DNA from: Coniferiporia sulphurascens
Lineage: Eukaryota > Basidiomycota > Agaricomycetes > Hymenochaetales > Hymenochaetaceae
NCBI GenBank assembly: GCA_002794785.1
Contig: NBBA01000020.1
Span: 62,001 to 126,000 of the forward strand
DNA length: 64,000 nucleotides
Direction: 5' to 3'
A model generated the notes under the pieces. That model had not been told where the DNA came from. It did no database searches and saw only the letters and a program-made list of their open reading frames with translations. Every line of letters begins with the position of its first letter. Position 1 is the stretch's first letter. Both the position numbers and the translations under genes were made by a program. This document shows, piece by piece, positions 44,468 through 57,503 of the stretch.

Positions 44468-47400
44468 TTATGCGCTGTGGAGGGTATCCGCGGATCCGTT
44501 CGGCGTCCAAGGAGAGACCGAGTCTTCAAGCATGATTCCGCTGATGCGTGCATACACAGCAGGAGGGAATTTCCTGTCATACTGGGTCAATACCGATACA
44601 AATGCGAGCAACGGTATCCAGAACGTACCTTTCTGCCACGCGCTGCAACAGTGCAGTCGCATTCTCCCTGTTTCCATTACCAAGCTCAGCACGGACCATC
44701 GCTTCCCATGTCGAAGGCTATTGGGAATCTAGTTAGAAGCCAGTCAAAATGGGTAGATAGTATGGGTTCTCACCTCTCTGTACACAGGCGTGTCCGGCGA
44801 AACTCGGCGCTGTCCAGAAGGATCATGCGTAACATGATTGTTCGGTGCCGCGAGCCCAACCGGGGGGTCCTGCAAGTTCTCGAAGACCTCACGGGCACTC
44901 TCCAAGTCTCCTGCAGTTGCATAACCCTTGATGAGCAGGTTCGCAATGTACGCAGTCATGTGAATGCCAGAAGCGGAGAAGCGGTCGAGGTATGTAGGAA
45001 TGAGGTCTGTCCGCCGGAGCGTAACGAGCACATTCATCATCGCCTCGTAAACGATTGCGTCGGGCAGCGGTGCACTGGAGCGTCGTGTAGTCGGATGCGT
45101 AGCGATGGAATCGAAAATGCTGATTGCCTTGCCGAGATCCTTCTGTACGCAACCCCACGCGTTGATCAACGCAGCCCAGTGTACACCCTGAACTTGCGCC
45201 CGTCTATCGTTAACCAGCCTAGAGAAAACGTCCTCCATCGAAGCGATGTCGACAGGCTCGATAGTACCATAACAATCAATGAGAAGCTAGATATTTAAAG
45301 GTGAATCAAAATTGGGTCGGGTCACCGAAAAAAAACTTGATACGTACCTTGTAGGTGTGCGCCGTCGGTTGGATACCCGACGCAAGAAGTGCCTCAAAGT
45401 AATGAAGCGCGCGCCCGCGATCACGAATTATGTGAGCATAAAACTGAATCATGGTATTATAAGGCGGGATGCGCGGCTTAAAGTTCTTTTGCGACGTCAT
45501 CTCCTCGAAAAGTGCCTCTGCAGACTGTGCGTCGCCGACGCGACAGCACGCGGCAATGACTGCACCATAGGTAACGGAGGACGGACGCACAAAGTTCGCC
45601 TTCATCTGCTGGAACAACTCAAGAGCATAATCCGCCTTGCGCGCACGGGACAGCTTCGAGATGATGGTGTTGTACAAGTAAAGGTTCGGTACGACACCGC
45701 GCATCTGCGCCTCCTGCCACAGAGCGTACGCGTTCGCACTATCATCCGTAGTCTCGCGTACGCATTGGATGAGCGCACCGTATGCGTCCGAAGACGGGTT
45801 CCCGCCTTGGTCAATGATGCGCTGACGGTGCACATGTGCCTTCTCTATCTGTCCAGCGTGTGCAAGAGCAACAATCATCTGATCCTCAAGCGTATACCAG
45901 CCAACAGACTGACGCTCCTTATCGCCTTTGTACGCCGTGAGGGCGCGCTGTCCGTCATTATAAAGCCGATGCACTTTCTCAAGATCACCGAGACGCCCAA
46001 ACGTTGAGATCAGACGGCCAATGACGTCCGGTGTTGGGTAAGTCTTTTCCGCCGCCGCAGTCTCGTAGCGCACAAACGCCTGGTGTACAGAAAAATTGGG
46101 ATTCGCCGGGAAATATTCATCCACGGCGCGGCTGAGGAGGTTGTCGATACGTACTGACCCAGTCATGGGCGTAAGCGCGGGAAGCTTCATCTTATCCTTG
46201 GCCGCCCATTCCTTCACATCCTCTGCAAGCTTCACCCATTCGCCACCTAACGACACAAAGATCTTGTCTGCCTCATCCTGGCCATAGTGCTGGATAATCA
46301 AGTTGCAAAGTCTGCGTGTTGCGCGCGTCACCATATCCTGCGTCGAGTAACCCGCCTTCGTAAGGTCCGTAATGAAAGTTGTGAACTCCTCGATACCGAA
46401 ACCGCGAGAAACATCCTTCTCGAATCCTTCCAGAAGCAGAGATACAGCCGCGCGCGAAAACAGTCTCCAGTCTTTATACTCCAGCTCCGCAAGCTTTCTC
46501 TCAGCCTTGGCTCGAGCATACACCTTCATAAAGAGAGCGTTGAACCTGTGCTGCGGCAAAAAGAAGATACTATCAAGTGCAGTCTGGAGGGTCCGTAAAA
46601 ATTTGACCGATGGCAGTGAGTTAGGACCGGACGGGCGGAAGAGCAACGCAGGTACGACGTCGTCGCAAAGATACTGGAGATTTCTGCGATTCATCCTCAG
46701 CAAATCCGGGTCGGTGTTCTCAAGCTCCTGAGCATGAAACGCCTCATTACTCATACCAATAAAGCGCTCGAGATGCCCGAGCGCGTCATCGTACCGACCA
46801 AGACGTGAAGCAAGGAAAGCCACGAAGGCACCGAACGACACGCGCTGCTGTTCCAAGACGCTGAAGGAGCTTGCGCCGTTTGCGTACGCACCATTGACGA
46901 TGTACTCTTCAAGGAACTTGATGGTAGTATCGAACTCCTCAGTGGGTAGGTCCGGAGTGTCAATGAGATACTTCATGTTGAGCTCGAACACGCTGATACG
47001 GTCGTACGTGCGAATGCTCAGACCATCACGGTCAGCAATATCGCTCAGCGCCTTGAATTTCTCATTAGCCTCCTCGCGCATACCACGTTCAACCAGTGCC
47101 TCGAGCAGATCATTCCAGGCCATCTGGTCCGGACGAGGCGTGCCGGTCATAGGAAGCAACGGGTGTCGAGAAACGGTGTCCTGTGCAAGCACACGATCGA
47201 ACCACGCAAGTGCGCTCTTTATGTCGTCATTCTGGATAAAGCCTCGAATAAAAGCAGAGTAGACTGCAGCACACGGCGGCGGTACGTCCGTCGGGCCAAA
47301 TTGAACACCTGCGCTCGAGTCCATCATCTCCTCGAGAAGTGCTATCGCTGTAACCGGTGTGCGAGCGCGGAAGTATCCCTCGATCATCTTGACCCACATA

Positions 47401-49021
47401 AGCATCTGTGAAACGCGTGCCTTGCCGGAGCGCGTCTCATCGGAAAAGAGATGCGTGTTGAGACCCTCACTGCCGACGGGAGGCCAATGGACGCGACCCT
47501 CCTTTGTAGCGAGCAAGTATTCGTTGAAGACGTCCCTAGCAGATTCGATATCCTTTGCCCCAACGTATGTGCCGAGCAAATGCAGGTAACAGTTAGTGTC
47601 CGGTTGATATCCTTTGATGGCCTCGAGAACGCCCCAAACGCGAATGGCAGCCGTGGTATTACTGTGGAGCATGCACGAACGAAGAAGCGCATTGTACACT
47701 TCGGGACCCAGAGACAGGTTATTCGACTTCGCATCGCGGAAGAGCGATTGCGCCGCCTCAAAGATGAGCATTGCCGAGCCGAAATTGTCCTCATTGCGAA
47801 GCATCTTTAGCTGCCGCTCGTCTGCTTCATAAATCATACTGTGCGTGCGTCCCATGATCGTGCGTCGCTTCTGGCGCCATTTGATTTGGAAGGATACACG
47901 GTCAACCTCGCGATCGCGCTCGCAAAGCGCAAGGATCATAGTCTTGTAAGTGCGGATATTGGGTGCAACCTGACGAGTGAGCATCTCATTGTATGTCTCG
48001 AGGATAAGCGTGATCGGCTGGCCGCCCTGACGTGTAGAAACCAGTGCATGAAGCGCAATGTTGTACTCGCGTACGTTCGGATTTTTATGGTCCTTGCGGA
48101 ACTTCATGACCTCCGCGACAACGCGCCGAGCATCTCCCGATAGACGAGCAGCCTCCAGACGCTGGAAGACAGAAAAGCTTGCGGGTTCACCGACATTGTC
48201 GCTCGAGTCCTGGTCCTGGCTTGGTTGGACCGCGGTCTGAGGCAGGCTGGGATCCGTAGAAAGCACATCAACCGGAGCGACATCGCCATTGCTGGCACCT
48301 TTGACGGGGAGAAGGGGCAAGTCTTCAAGCGACTCAAGCGACTTGTACGTCTCGAGAGATTCCAGCGATTCGATATCCGACGCACTCGACGCCGCGGTGG
48401 AGTTACGGCGGACTAGGACACGAGGAGACTTGACGAGTGCATCAGAGGGGTCGACGTCCTGCACATCGGCATCATTATTAGCAGCGCTAGCCCTGGCGAG
48501 GTTATGCTGTTTGCGAGCCTGATGGAGCTGGACGGTCTGGAGGACACCGAAGGTCTCGTCGCGCTTCTGGCGACCTGTGCCGGTGAGGTGGACGCTGCTG
48601 CTTCGGGGCCGGGGACGGGATTTGATGACAAGGGCGGAACGATGAAGAGGGAGGTCCTCGTCATCGTCGGTGCGACCGTTGGTGTTGTCGTGAGCCGAGG
48701 ACGAGTTTGCATGAGTTACGGCACGACCGGCACCCTGTAGAAGTCGTCAATCGCCGATAATGCACGGGAAACGTGTCCTTTACTGACATTGTATCCCTGG
48801 TAAAACCTACTACCAGTGTTGTACTTGGCGCCGCCCGCGCTGCCCCAGCCCGAGTTCGAGCCGCTGGCAGCATTGCTCCAGTTGTTCAGGCTGCCGGGTG
48901 CGGTGGACGCGCCTGCGCCCTGGTTCTGGAGACCGAGAACATTACGGAGGGCATAGTTTTGCGCAGTCGCGGCGGCACGCTGCGTGTGGTGGAGGACGTG
49001 GCTCGCGAACTTGGGCAGCAT
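44468..49021 (-). CDS. Large pentatricopeptide repeat (PPR) protein, probably mitochondrial
   Basis: Five exons (49021-48788, 48734-45348, 45286-44774, 44717-44629, 44573-44468) give 1442 codons in one frame. The N-terminus (MLPKFASHVLHHTQRAAA) is basic and without acidic residues, as in a mitochondrial presequence. A low-complexity region with SLESLETYKSLESLEDL precedes many 35-residue PPR units, e.g. VREYNIALHALVST, PNIRTYKTMILALCE, PNLYLYNTIISKLSR, PSSVTYGAVIAACCR and FKPRIPPYNTMIQFY. PPR proteins bind organellar RNA to control its stability or translation; no specific target can be read from the sequence. The unusually long second exon (3387 bp) contrasts with the intron-rich neighbours. 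Confidence 0.88.
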
Positions 49022-49338
49022 CGCCGTGTGTTCGCGTGCGCGACGTCTGCCTTATGTTCAGCAAGGGAGGAGAGAGGATATGTGGACTGCCCGCAGTCTG
49101 GGCAGTGGATGCTGTGGTAGCTAGTGTACAGCGGGAGCAGGAGGAAGAGGAAGATGAGTTGGGCTGCCGGAGCCGATCATTTACGCGGCCTTATGAATAC
49201 TTTTTCGCGCGCCGGGTGCAACCGGCAGCCAGCGTCCCGTCGTCTCCCAACAGAAAAAAAATTGAATTCATTTCATAAGCCGTAAGATAGCGTTACAGTC
49301 GGCATCATCATAGTCAGGTACATCCGTCCCTCTCCCCC
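49022..49338. other. Intergenic between ACT1 stop and PPR start
   Basis: 317 bp that must contain the ACT1 3' end and the PPR promoter. A short A-run lies at 49253-49260. No gene seen. Confidence 0.5.
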
Positions 49339-50805
<1,467 letters not shown>

Positions 50806-51203
50806 TTTGGCTTAGGTTGGTCGTAAGTAGAAAAAAAAGTGGGGTAGATTGAACGGAAAGAGGGAGACGCTGGGTTACATAACAGCCATGTACAGCGGGG
50901 AGAGCAGAGCAGCCAGTCAGTCCGTGTAATTAATACGCTGCAAATGCGGAACACACCTTTGCTCAGCAACAAGGACGAGGATGGACAAGATGGACGAGGA
51001 GAGGGGCAGAGGGCGCGCCACCCTCTGGACTTATCTGATCCTCTTCAGGGCCGCCCCGACCGCACGTGCACGCATCCATCACGTGACAATTACTCTACGT
51101 GACCACGACGCCAGTCACACATTGTATGCGTGCCCGCGACGCGTCACCACCGACCCCTTGCTCTCCCCGTCTGTCCTTCCCCGCCTTCCGCCCGCCGCCC
51201 AGC
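50806..51203. promoter_or_regulatory. Divergent promoter region ACT1 / RPN10
   Basis: 398 bp serving actin and RPN10. On the minus strand a T-run and CT-rich sequence precede the actin start. The RPN10 side has C/T-rich tracts at 51150-51200. No TATA box was clear. Confidence 0.5.
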
Positions 51204-52409
51204 ATGCCGCTCGAAGCGACGATGATGATAGTCGACAACTCCGAGTACATGCGCAACGGCGACTACCCCCCAACGCGCTTCGACTCGATGGTCGACGCAC
51301 TCAACGTCGTCTTCCAGACCAAGACCGACAGCAACCCAGAGAACAGCGTCGGGCTCATGACCCTCGCCGGGCGCGGGCCCGAGGTCCTCGTCACGCACAC
51401 GCGCGAGCTCGGGCAGATCATCCAGGGCGCGCACGTCGCGCGTACCAAGATCGGCGGCGCAGTCGACCTCCCGACGGCCGTGAACGTCGCCCAGCTCGCG
51501 CTCAAGCACCGTCAGAACAAGAACCTCCGGCAGCGTATCGTCCTCTTCCTCGGCTCCCCTCCAGACGGCCCCGGTGCAGATGAGAAGAACCTCATCCGTT
51601 TAGCCAAGAAGCTCAAGAAGAATAACATCGCCATCGACATTGTCGCCTTTGGGGACGGCATTGAAGAAGGCGAGACGTCCCTCCTCAAAACATTCGTGGA
51701 CAACGTAAACAGCGCAGACAACTCGTACGTTACCTTTAATATCTCGGATATATTCTGGACTCACCCCCTTGCGCTAACCACTAGACACTACGTCGCCGCT
51801 CCCCCGGACCCGCGCCGGCTCCTCTCCGACATGGTCATCTCTTCATCGGTCCTCTCCTCCGACCGTGGCGACCGTGACCAATCTATGGCAGATATCACAA
51901 ACACAGCCGGACCCTCAGGAGACGGTGGATTCGACGACTACGGCGGCATAGATCCCAGTCTCGACCCCGAACTGGCCATGGTACATTTCCGTCTATCCCG
52001 AAATATCTGTCCTTAATCTGAAATTTATGTCAAGGTTATGCGTATGTCTATGGAAGAAGAGCGTGCCCGCCAACGCGCACTGGAGCAAGCCAGTGGAGGC
52101 GTCGCCGCCGCACCATCCGTACCCACGCCAGACGAACCCAGCACCTCCGCCCCCTCCGCCCCCTCTCTCGCACAGGCCCCTGCAGCCGTCATCCCCAGCA
52201 CAGCCGCCACAGACGAAGTAGACGACGAAGAGGCAGCGTTGCGCGAGGCGCTGCGGCTATCTCAAGAAGAGGACGTCGAGATGGACGACAGCGCAGACGC
52301 CGCCGCACCCGGCGCGGGTGCAGGCGCGGAGGAGGACATGGACGAGGACGAAGAGGCCGCAATCGCACGGGCGATCGAGATGAGCATGCAGCCCGAGCAG
52401 AAAAAGTAG
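51204..52409 (+). CDS. RPN10: 26S proteasome ubiquitin receptor Rpn10 (S5a)
   Basis: Rpn10 binds polyubiquitin on the proteasome regulatory particle. Three exons (51204-51724, 51785-51980, 52035-52409) give 363 codons. The N-terminal VWA domain starts MPLEATMMIVDNSEYMRNGDY and contains NPENSVGLMTLAG and IVLFLGSPP. Ubiquitin-interacting motifs follow: ELAMVMRMSMEEERARQ, EEAALREALRLSQEE and EEAAIARAIEMSMQPE, i.e. three, where yeast has one and mammals two (from memory). The C-terminus is acidic and alanine-rich. Upstream of NDUFB7 in the same orientation, 159 bp apart. Confidence 0.95.
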
Positions 52410-52568
52410 AACTTGATATATAGCACTTCTCCCGATTCGCATTGTTATGTATATTCGATCCCTTGCATTTTACCCATCCCTACTGAAAGAGTGAAAGAGC
52501 ACGTGACGTACTATTCGACTCTGAACGCAACTCAAGACGCACTCGGCTGTCCACAGACTCGACACACT

Positions 52569-52997
52569 ATGACCGCTTCCGCGACGGCGTCCCAGACCGA
52601 GCTCAAGGCAAACAAAGTCCCGCTCGGCTGGCGGGACCAGTGCTCTTCGTGCGTTTCTCTATGTCCCCGTCACCAAACGAAAACAAACCCCATGTCGGAA
52701 CAGCCTACTCGTCCCACTCAACGTCTGCCGGCGTGACAACATGTACGTGCCCTGGGAGTGCGAGAACGAGCGACACGCCTACGAAGAGTGCGTTCTCTCC
52801 TTTTCTACAGCCGCTACCCGTTCTATCTAACGACGCACACACACCAATAGATGCCAGTACAAAGAGTGCGTGTGACCTCCTTTTCGTTGTCCTTTTTTGC
52901 TGATGAGTACGACGGTGTTGATGCGCGAAATAGCTACATGCGTCGGATGAAGGTGCTCTCGAAGCAGAAACTCGCCTCGGCGGAGGAGGCAGAGTAG
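52569..52997 (+). CDS. NDUFB7: Complex I subunit NDUFB7 (B18) homologue
   Basis: Accessory subunit of mitochondrial NADH:ubiquinone oxidoreductase, imported and oxidised in the intermembrane space. Four exons (52569-52648, 52704-52787, 52851-52865, 52934-52997) give 80 codons. A twin CX9C pair is exact: CSSLLVPLNVC and CENERHAYEEC, followed by QYKDYMRRMKVLSKQK. The third exon is only 15 nt. Both internal donors near it are GTGCGT. Convergent with SCO1, 155 bp apart. Confidence 0.93.
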
Positions 52998-53152
52998 TCG
53001 GCCAACGCCACGCTGGCGTATAGCCCCGCGATCCGATATTGATAGAGTGGAAAGTGCAATAATATATTGGATAGAGTGGTGGTGTACTATGCTAAATGCC
53101 AATGCCAATGCCGAGAACTCAGAAAAAGGAAAAAGCCCGAGACCAACCCGCC

Positions 53153-54139
53153 TCACGTCTTCCTCCCCTTCTCCCTCTCCCACCGGCCCACCTCGTCCTT
53201 CACCTTCTCAACCACATCCCCCACCGTACTACTCTTCCCAAACGCCTCTACAAACTCGCCCTCGGGGTCCATAAGATAAAAGTAAATCGAGTGATCCACG
53301 AGGTAGTCCCCATCGGGCGCAGCGTCCTGGGCGTCGAGAAGTACACGCGGTACGCCTTGCACATCGCGCGCGTCTGCTCGTACGTGCCCGACAGCCCGAC
53401 GAGCCGCGGGTGGAAGTCGCGCAAGTAGTGCGCAATCTGCGCGGGCGGGTCGCGCGCGGGGTCGACGGAGACGAAGAGCGGCTGCGCGATGGGGCCGTAC
53501 ATTTTGTCTGCAGATGTCCCGTCCGTCAGCCGCGGCGCAGTCAGTAAGAGAGAAAAAACGCACCGAGATCGTTGACGACCTCTGTCATCTTGTCGAGCTC
53601 TTCAGGACATATATCCGGCAGTTAGTGAAGCCAAAGTACACCAGACTCCATTTGCCCAATAGATCCTTCTCAGTAAACGGCGCGCCGGTGTGCGTCGTCA
53701 GCGTAAAGGGCCCACCAACGGCCGCCTTGCCCCACTTGCGGCTCTCCAACTCCTTGTCTGGATATAAGCGTAGATAAATCGCAAGCAGCAAGAAGCAAAG
53801 GGAAGAGGGAACGCAACTCTTCTGCTCCTGGAGCTTCTGCTTCTCATAGCTGAAGTAGAAGTACAGCCCGAGACCGGTGACGACGAATATCGCCGCCGCC
53901 TTGGGCGTGAATACCTGAAATACGTATCGTCAATAAAAACGACTTGCAGCGCGGGGGGTGCAACATACGCCGACGGTCGCTCTGTCGCGCGCACCCGCTG
54001 CCGTCTGCTGGCCTTGAGGACCGTTCGAGTTGAACCTTTTAGAACTGCAGCTCGCCACGGGGCCTCGCCACGAGCGAGCGCATAGGCCGGCAGTGGGACG
54101 GGCACGATACGCCCTGGACAGGACGAGGTGTGCGTTCAT
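53153..54139 (-). pseudogene. SCO1: SCO1 cytochrome c oxidase copper chaperone, with two apparent 1-nt deletions
   Basis: SCO proteins pass copper to the CuA site of cytochrome oxidase at the mitochondrial inner membrane. Exons 54139-53969, 53914-53818, 53757-53564 and 53507-53153. The presequence-like N-terminus is followed by one membrane segment ([16 protein letters not shown]) and the thioredoxin-like domain (LVYFGFTNC..., [28 protein letters not shown]). As written the frame breaks twice. Near 53614-53617 one base is missing at the first Cys-Pro of the copper motif (CPDIC type). Near 53329-53331 one base is missing in a C run. With both places counted as one base longer the length comes to 272 codons, so either both are sequence errors or the gene is recently dead. 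All other conserved positions look intact. Confidence 0.85.
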
Positions 54140-54507
54140 TAGAGAGACGGCAATGCCCGCTTATGGACGCGACTACTATTACACGGAGAAGATTTGTATT
54201 GAATTGACTAAACGAAGGCTCGGGTGTATCGGACGCACGTCTAGCGTCGAGTCGATTACCTGTAGGACGGGCGACGAGTATTAATATTACGGGCGATTGT
54301 GTGCTGATACCGCCGACGGAGAACTTTTACTGTGAAAAATACATGCATTTTTTACTATCTGGACGCAGGTTCACGTGCCTGACAGAGGCCGAAGCTAATT
54401 TTTACAAGTCGCAGGCTGCTATATACCCTCAGCCTATCGTCTCCGCTCCGTCTCTCCTTCCCCCCTTCGTCGTCGTCGTCGTCCTCGCCGTCGCCGCCCC
54501 CTCATCT
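54140..54507. promoter_or_regulatory. Divergent promoter region SCO1 / EMG1
   Basis: 368 bp. A (CGT)n run lies at about 54469-54482 just before the EMG1 start. An in-frame upstream ATG at 54301 could lengthen EMG1. No other element seen. Confidence 0.45.
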
Positions 54508-55927
54508 ATGCCCGCCGCCGTGCCCTCCCGCCGCCGCCGACACTCCGGCTCGCACGCACTCGAGCCCGCCCACTCCCTCCGCAAAGCCCAGTCAATCGAG
54601 CACCTCGAAACATTCCTCCGCCCCCCTCCCCGTCCAGCCAGCGCAATCGCCGCCGTCGGCGCAGACGACGACCGCCCAATGGACTTTGCCCACGAGTCCG
54701 ACTCAGAGAGCTCCGCCTCCTCCTCCGGCACCCCCGCAGAGAACCCCATTCCCCTCTCCGAGCGTCCTACCAAGCCGCTCCCTTCCTCCACAAAAACACG
54801 CCCTCAGCAGCAGCAGCAACAACAACAAAAACACCTGAGCGTACCCGAGTACCCAAAAATATCAGCGCCCATGCCCGCGCGGCCCGTCCCGCTGCCCGCA
54901 AACCCCTCCCTCATCCCGCAACAAGCCCGCCCGCCCCCAGCCGGTTCCCAGACACGCCGCCTCATCGTCGTCCTCGAGCAGGCCTGTCTCGAATCATATC
55001 GCGTCAGCTCCGGCGGTAGCGGAGGGGGCAGCGCAAATGCAAACGCAGGCAGGGGCAAGCGCGGGTCGGACCGCTCCGGCGGTGAGGCCAAGTACGCTCT
55101 GCTCAACTGCGACGACCACCAAGGCATCCTCGCAAAAACAGGGCGCGACATCGCTGATGCGCGTCCAGACATCACGCACCAAGTGCGCGTCTTTTCTTAC
55201 ATCTCGCCGCAGCATATACATATACTGATGTCCCGGTAATGTGATTCCCGGCGCTCAGTGCCTCCTGACGTTGCTTGACTCGCCGCTCAACAAGGCCGGT
55301 CTGCTGCAGGTCTACATCCACACCGCCAAGGGCGTCCTCATCGAGATCAACCCGTCCGTGCGCATCCCCCGGACGTTCAAGCGCTTCAGCGGACTCATGG
55401 GTGCGCTCCCGCGCGAATACAATCCTACTTCCTCTTTATCTAACATCACCCCTCCCCCGCAGTCCAACTCCTCCACAAACTCTTCATCCGAGGCGTTAAT
55501 GGCCCAGAGAAGCTGCTCAAAGTTATCAAGGCAATCACTGTCCATCACTTCACAAATTATACCCCTTTTTTCTGATATGTAAGCGCGTGCAGAACCCCGT
55601 AACGGACCACTTCCCGGTAAACACATTCAAGATCACGCTCTCGGGCGACTCACCCACCGTGCGCCTTTCCTCATACCTACCGCGCCTGCCCGAAACGCAC
55701 TCCATCGCCGTCTTCGTCGGCGCGATGGCCCGCGGCAGGGACGACTTTGCAGACGCCGTCGTCGACGAGAAGATCTCCATCAGCGACTACCAGCTCAGCG
55801 CCAGCGTCGCTTGCGGCAAGGTACGGAATTCCTTATTCTCTGGCCTTCCAATTTGCAGTGTGTGACCCCTTGCCTTCCGCGATTCTAGTTCTGCTGCGCA
55901 GTCGAGGAGATGTGGGACATTATCTAG
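54508..55927 (+). CDS. EMG1: Ribosome biogenesis methyltransferase Emg1/Nep1
   Basis: Nep1 methylates a conserved pseudouridine of 18S rRNA in the nucleolus and is needed for the small subunit. Five exons (54508-55182, 55259-55400, 55463-55530, 55593-55820, 55889-55927) give 383 codons. The SPOUT-class domain starts at about residue 150 ([15 protein letters not shown]) and includes [54 protein letters not shown] and FVGAMARG. The N-terminal extension (about 150 residues, proline-rich, with a Q8 run near 54807-54830) and a Gly/Ser/Asn insert (about 55010-55090) make it longer than the yeast protein (about 250). The third intron (55531-55592) begins with GC. Confidence 0.92.
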
Positions 55928-56635
55928 ATGTAATCCTTACATCATTCCTTGGATCAAAAACGGCTAGCCCGCATTCTCTCTTCCGAACTTCTCTTACTCC
56001 ATCTCCATCACCATCACCCCTCCCGCTATCCCATTCCATTCTATCCTACTTCATCCTATTTGTTCTTTAGCTCCTGTTCCAGTCTGTAAGCCTCAGCCTC
56101 ACATTCTTCCTTCTTTCTTTCTTTCTTTTCTTTCTTTTTTTTTCCCTTTCCGCCCACAAATGTTTCTCCGCAAACGCATTTCAACCTGCATCACATACGT
56201 ATTGACTAGGTATCTCGCGTCGCAGCTTGTAGTAATATCACCAGAGGTGGAGGAGGGGGGGGCGGGGGCGGAGGTAGTCGACTCGTCCCCGTAGTAGTAG
56301 CACACTGTAAGAGCGGGGAGGAGGGGACCGCAATCGGGGCACCCGAGTCGGCGCAGGACGCACTCGGCGGCGACTCAACTCGCCGTCCCACCCCGTCCAC
56401 AACGCGCCGACCCGAACCCCAAGCCCCCGACCTTCCCGCGTCACCGCAGACCGCAGATCAGAATCGAGAATTAATCCGAATAAAACGCAAAACACCGATC
56501 GCTCTTCGAACCCCTAATCTTTTTCCCGCATGCATGTGTGTGTGTGTACTAAACGTCCAAAAGCGTGGCTTACATGCAAAATATCGTTAGAGCGAGATTG
56601 CCTCAAGGACGTACAGAATGCAAAGATGACGTAAA
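55928..56635. other. Intergenic, low complexity
   Basis: 708 bp with a long pyrimidine tract (about 56100-56150, CTTT repeats), a GGAGG-rich stretch at 56240-56275 and a short TG repeat near 56533. No gene recognised. Confidence 0.5.
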
Positions 56636-56708
56636 TCCCTGGTAGTATATCGGTTCAGTACACGCGCCTGTCACGCGCGAGAGCGGGGTTCGACTCCCCG
56701 CCAGGGAG
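56636..56708 (+). tRNA. tRNA-Asp(GTC), copy 2
   Basis: 73 nt, acceptor TCCCTGG/CCAGGGA with discriminator G, anticodon loop CTGTCAC. Identical over its full length to the inverted copy at 57431-57503. A T run follows at about 56736. Confidence 0.96.
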
Positions 56709-57430
56709 TGCATTTGATATTTGTGGTATTTTGCATTTTTCTTCTCAATTTTCCTCTCCGTTTTGTAGCTTTCTTTAAATGCGATGCATAAATGCTCCTG
56801 AACCACCTCTTCTCGAGGTGTCGGCGTGTGCATAGTCTTACATAATGAGTCCCCTCTCAAACCGAGAACCGGATACAGTATAGATATCACGAACAGACAA
56901 ACGCTCAGCTGCCGTCAGTGCGGGCGATATTCGAATTCTCACATATATATACAGTAGCACGTTCGTTTGAAGGAGGGAGTGCCGGGTGTTCATCAATACT
57001 TCGATTTCGCTAGTCCTGTTTAGTAAACGACGGAACGTAAGCTCTCCCTCCGAATCTAAGCACGTTCGTTCAGCCCCTGGGACTCCATGGCTTCATATCC
57101 GAGTCGATCTGATTCTGAGGACCGGCACAAAAAATATGAATAGCAAATTCATTCCCAGCCTGCCAATTGTTGACGTGATTCCGATCCCGATTCCCGATTC
57201 CGATAGACCTCTCAATTAATCGGCGTCAAACAAAAAAAGAAACCCTAACGTAAAGTCTACAGCGGGGGACCTACTCATAATGTTACCCTACTAAGCGCTC
57301 AACATCAATCATTCCTACCTTCTATAAGACGTTCCGGTATGGTCGATGGTCGGTTAACCAAAACAAAACAAAAAAAGTGATCGAAACTATTCTAATTCTA
57401 CAAAAAAAAAAAACGTTGTCCTTGCGTAAG
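56709..57430. other. Spacer between the inverted tRNA-Asp pair
   Basis: 722 bp. The flanks of the two tRNA genes do not resemble each other. An A-run at 57403-57414 is the terminator of the minus-strand tRNA. No gene recognised. Confidence 0.5.
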
Positions 57431-57503
57431 CTCCCTGGCGGGGAGTCGAACCCCGCTCTCGCGCGTGACAGGCGCGTGTACTGAACCGATATACTACCAG
57501 GGA
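57431..57503 (-). tRNA. tRNA-Asp(GTC), copy 3
   Basis: Identical in sequence to copy 2, opposite orientation. A run of about 12 T on the minus strand (57403-57414) follows as terminator. Confidence 0.96.

Noticed and set aside
44298..45298. Plus-strand open frames (lysine-rich start; arginine-rich 298-codon frame)
   Set aside because: They lie opposite the last PPR exons and the purine run; composition is that of antisense frames.
53600..53630. An intron to explain the SCO1 frame break
   Set aside because: No GT...AG pair of usable length lies in the short stretch, and flanking codons are conserved right up to the break.
56238..56495. Small arginine/proline-rich open frame
   Set aside because: Lies in G/C low-complexity sequence with no start context or homology.
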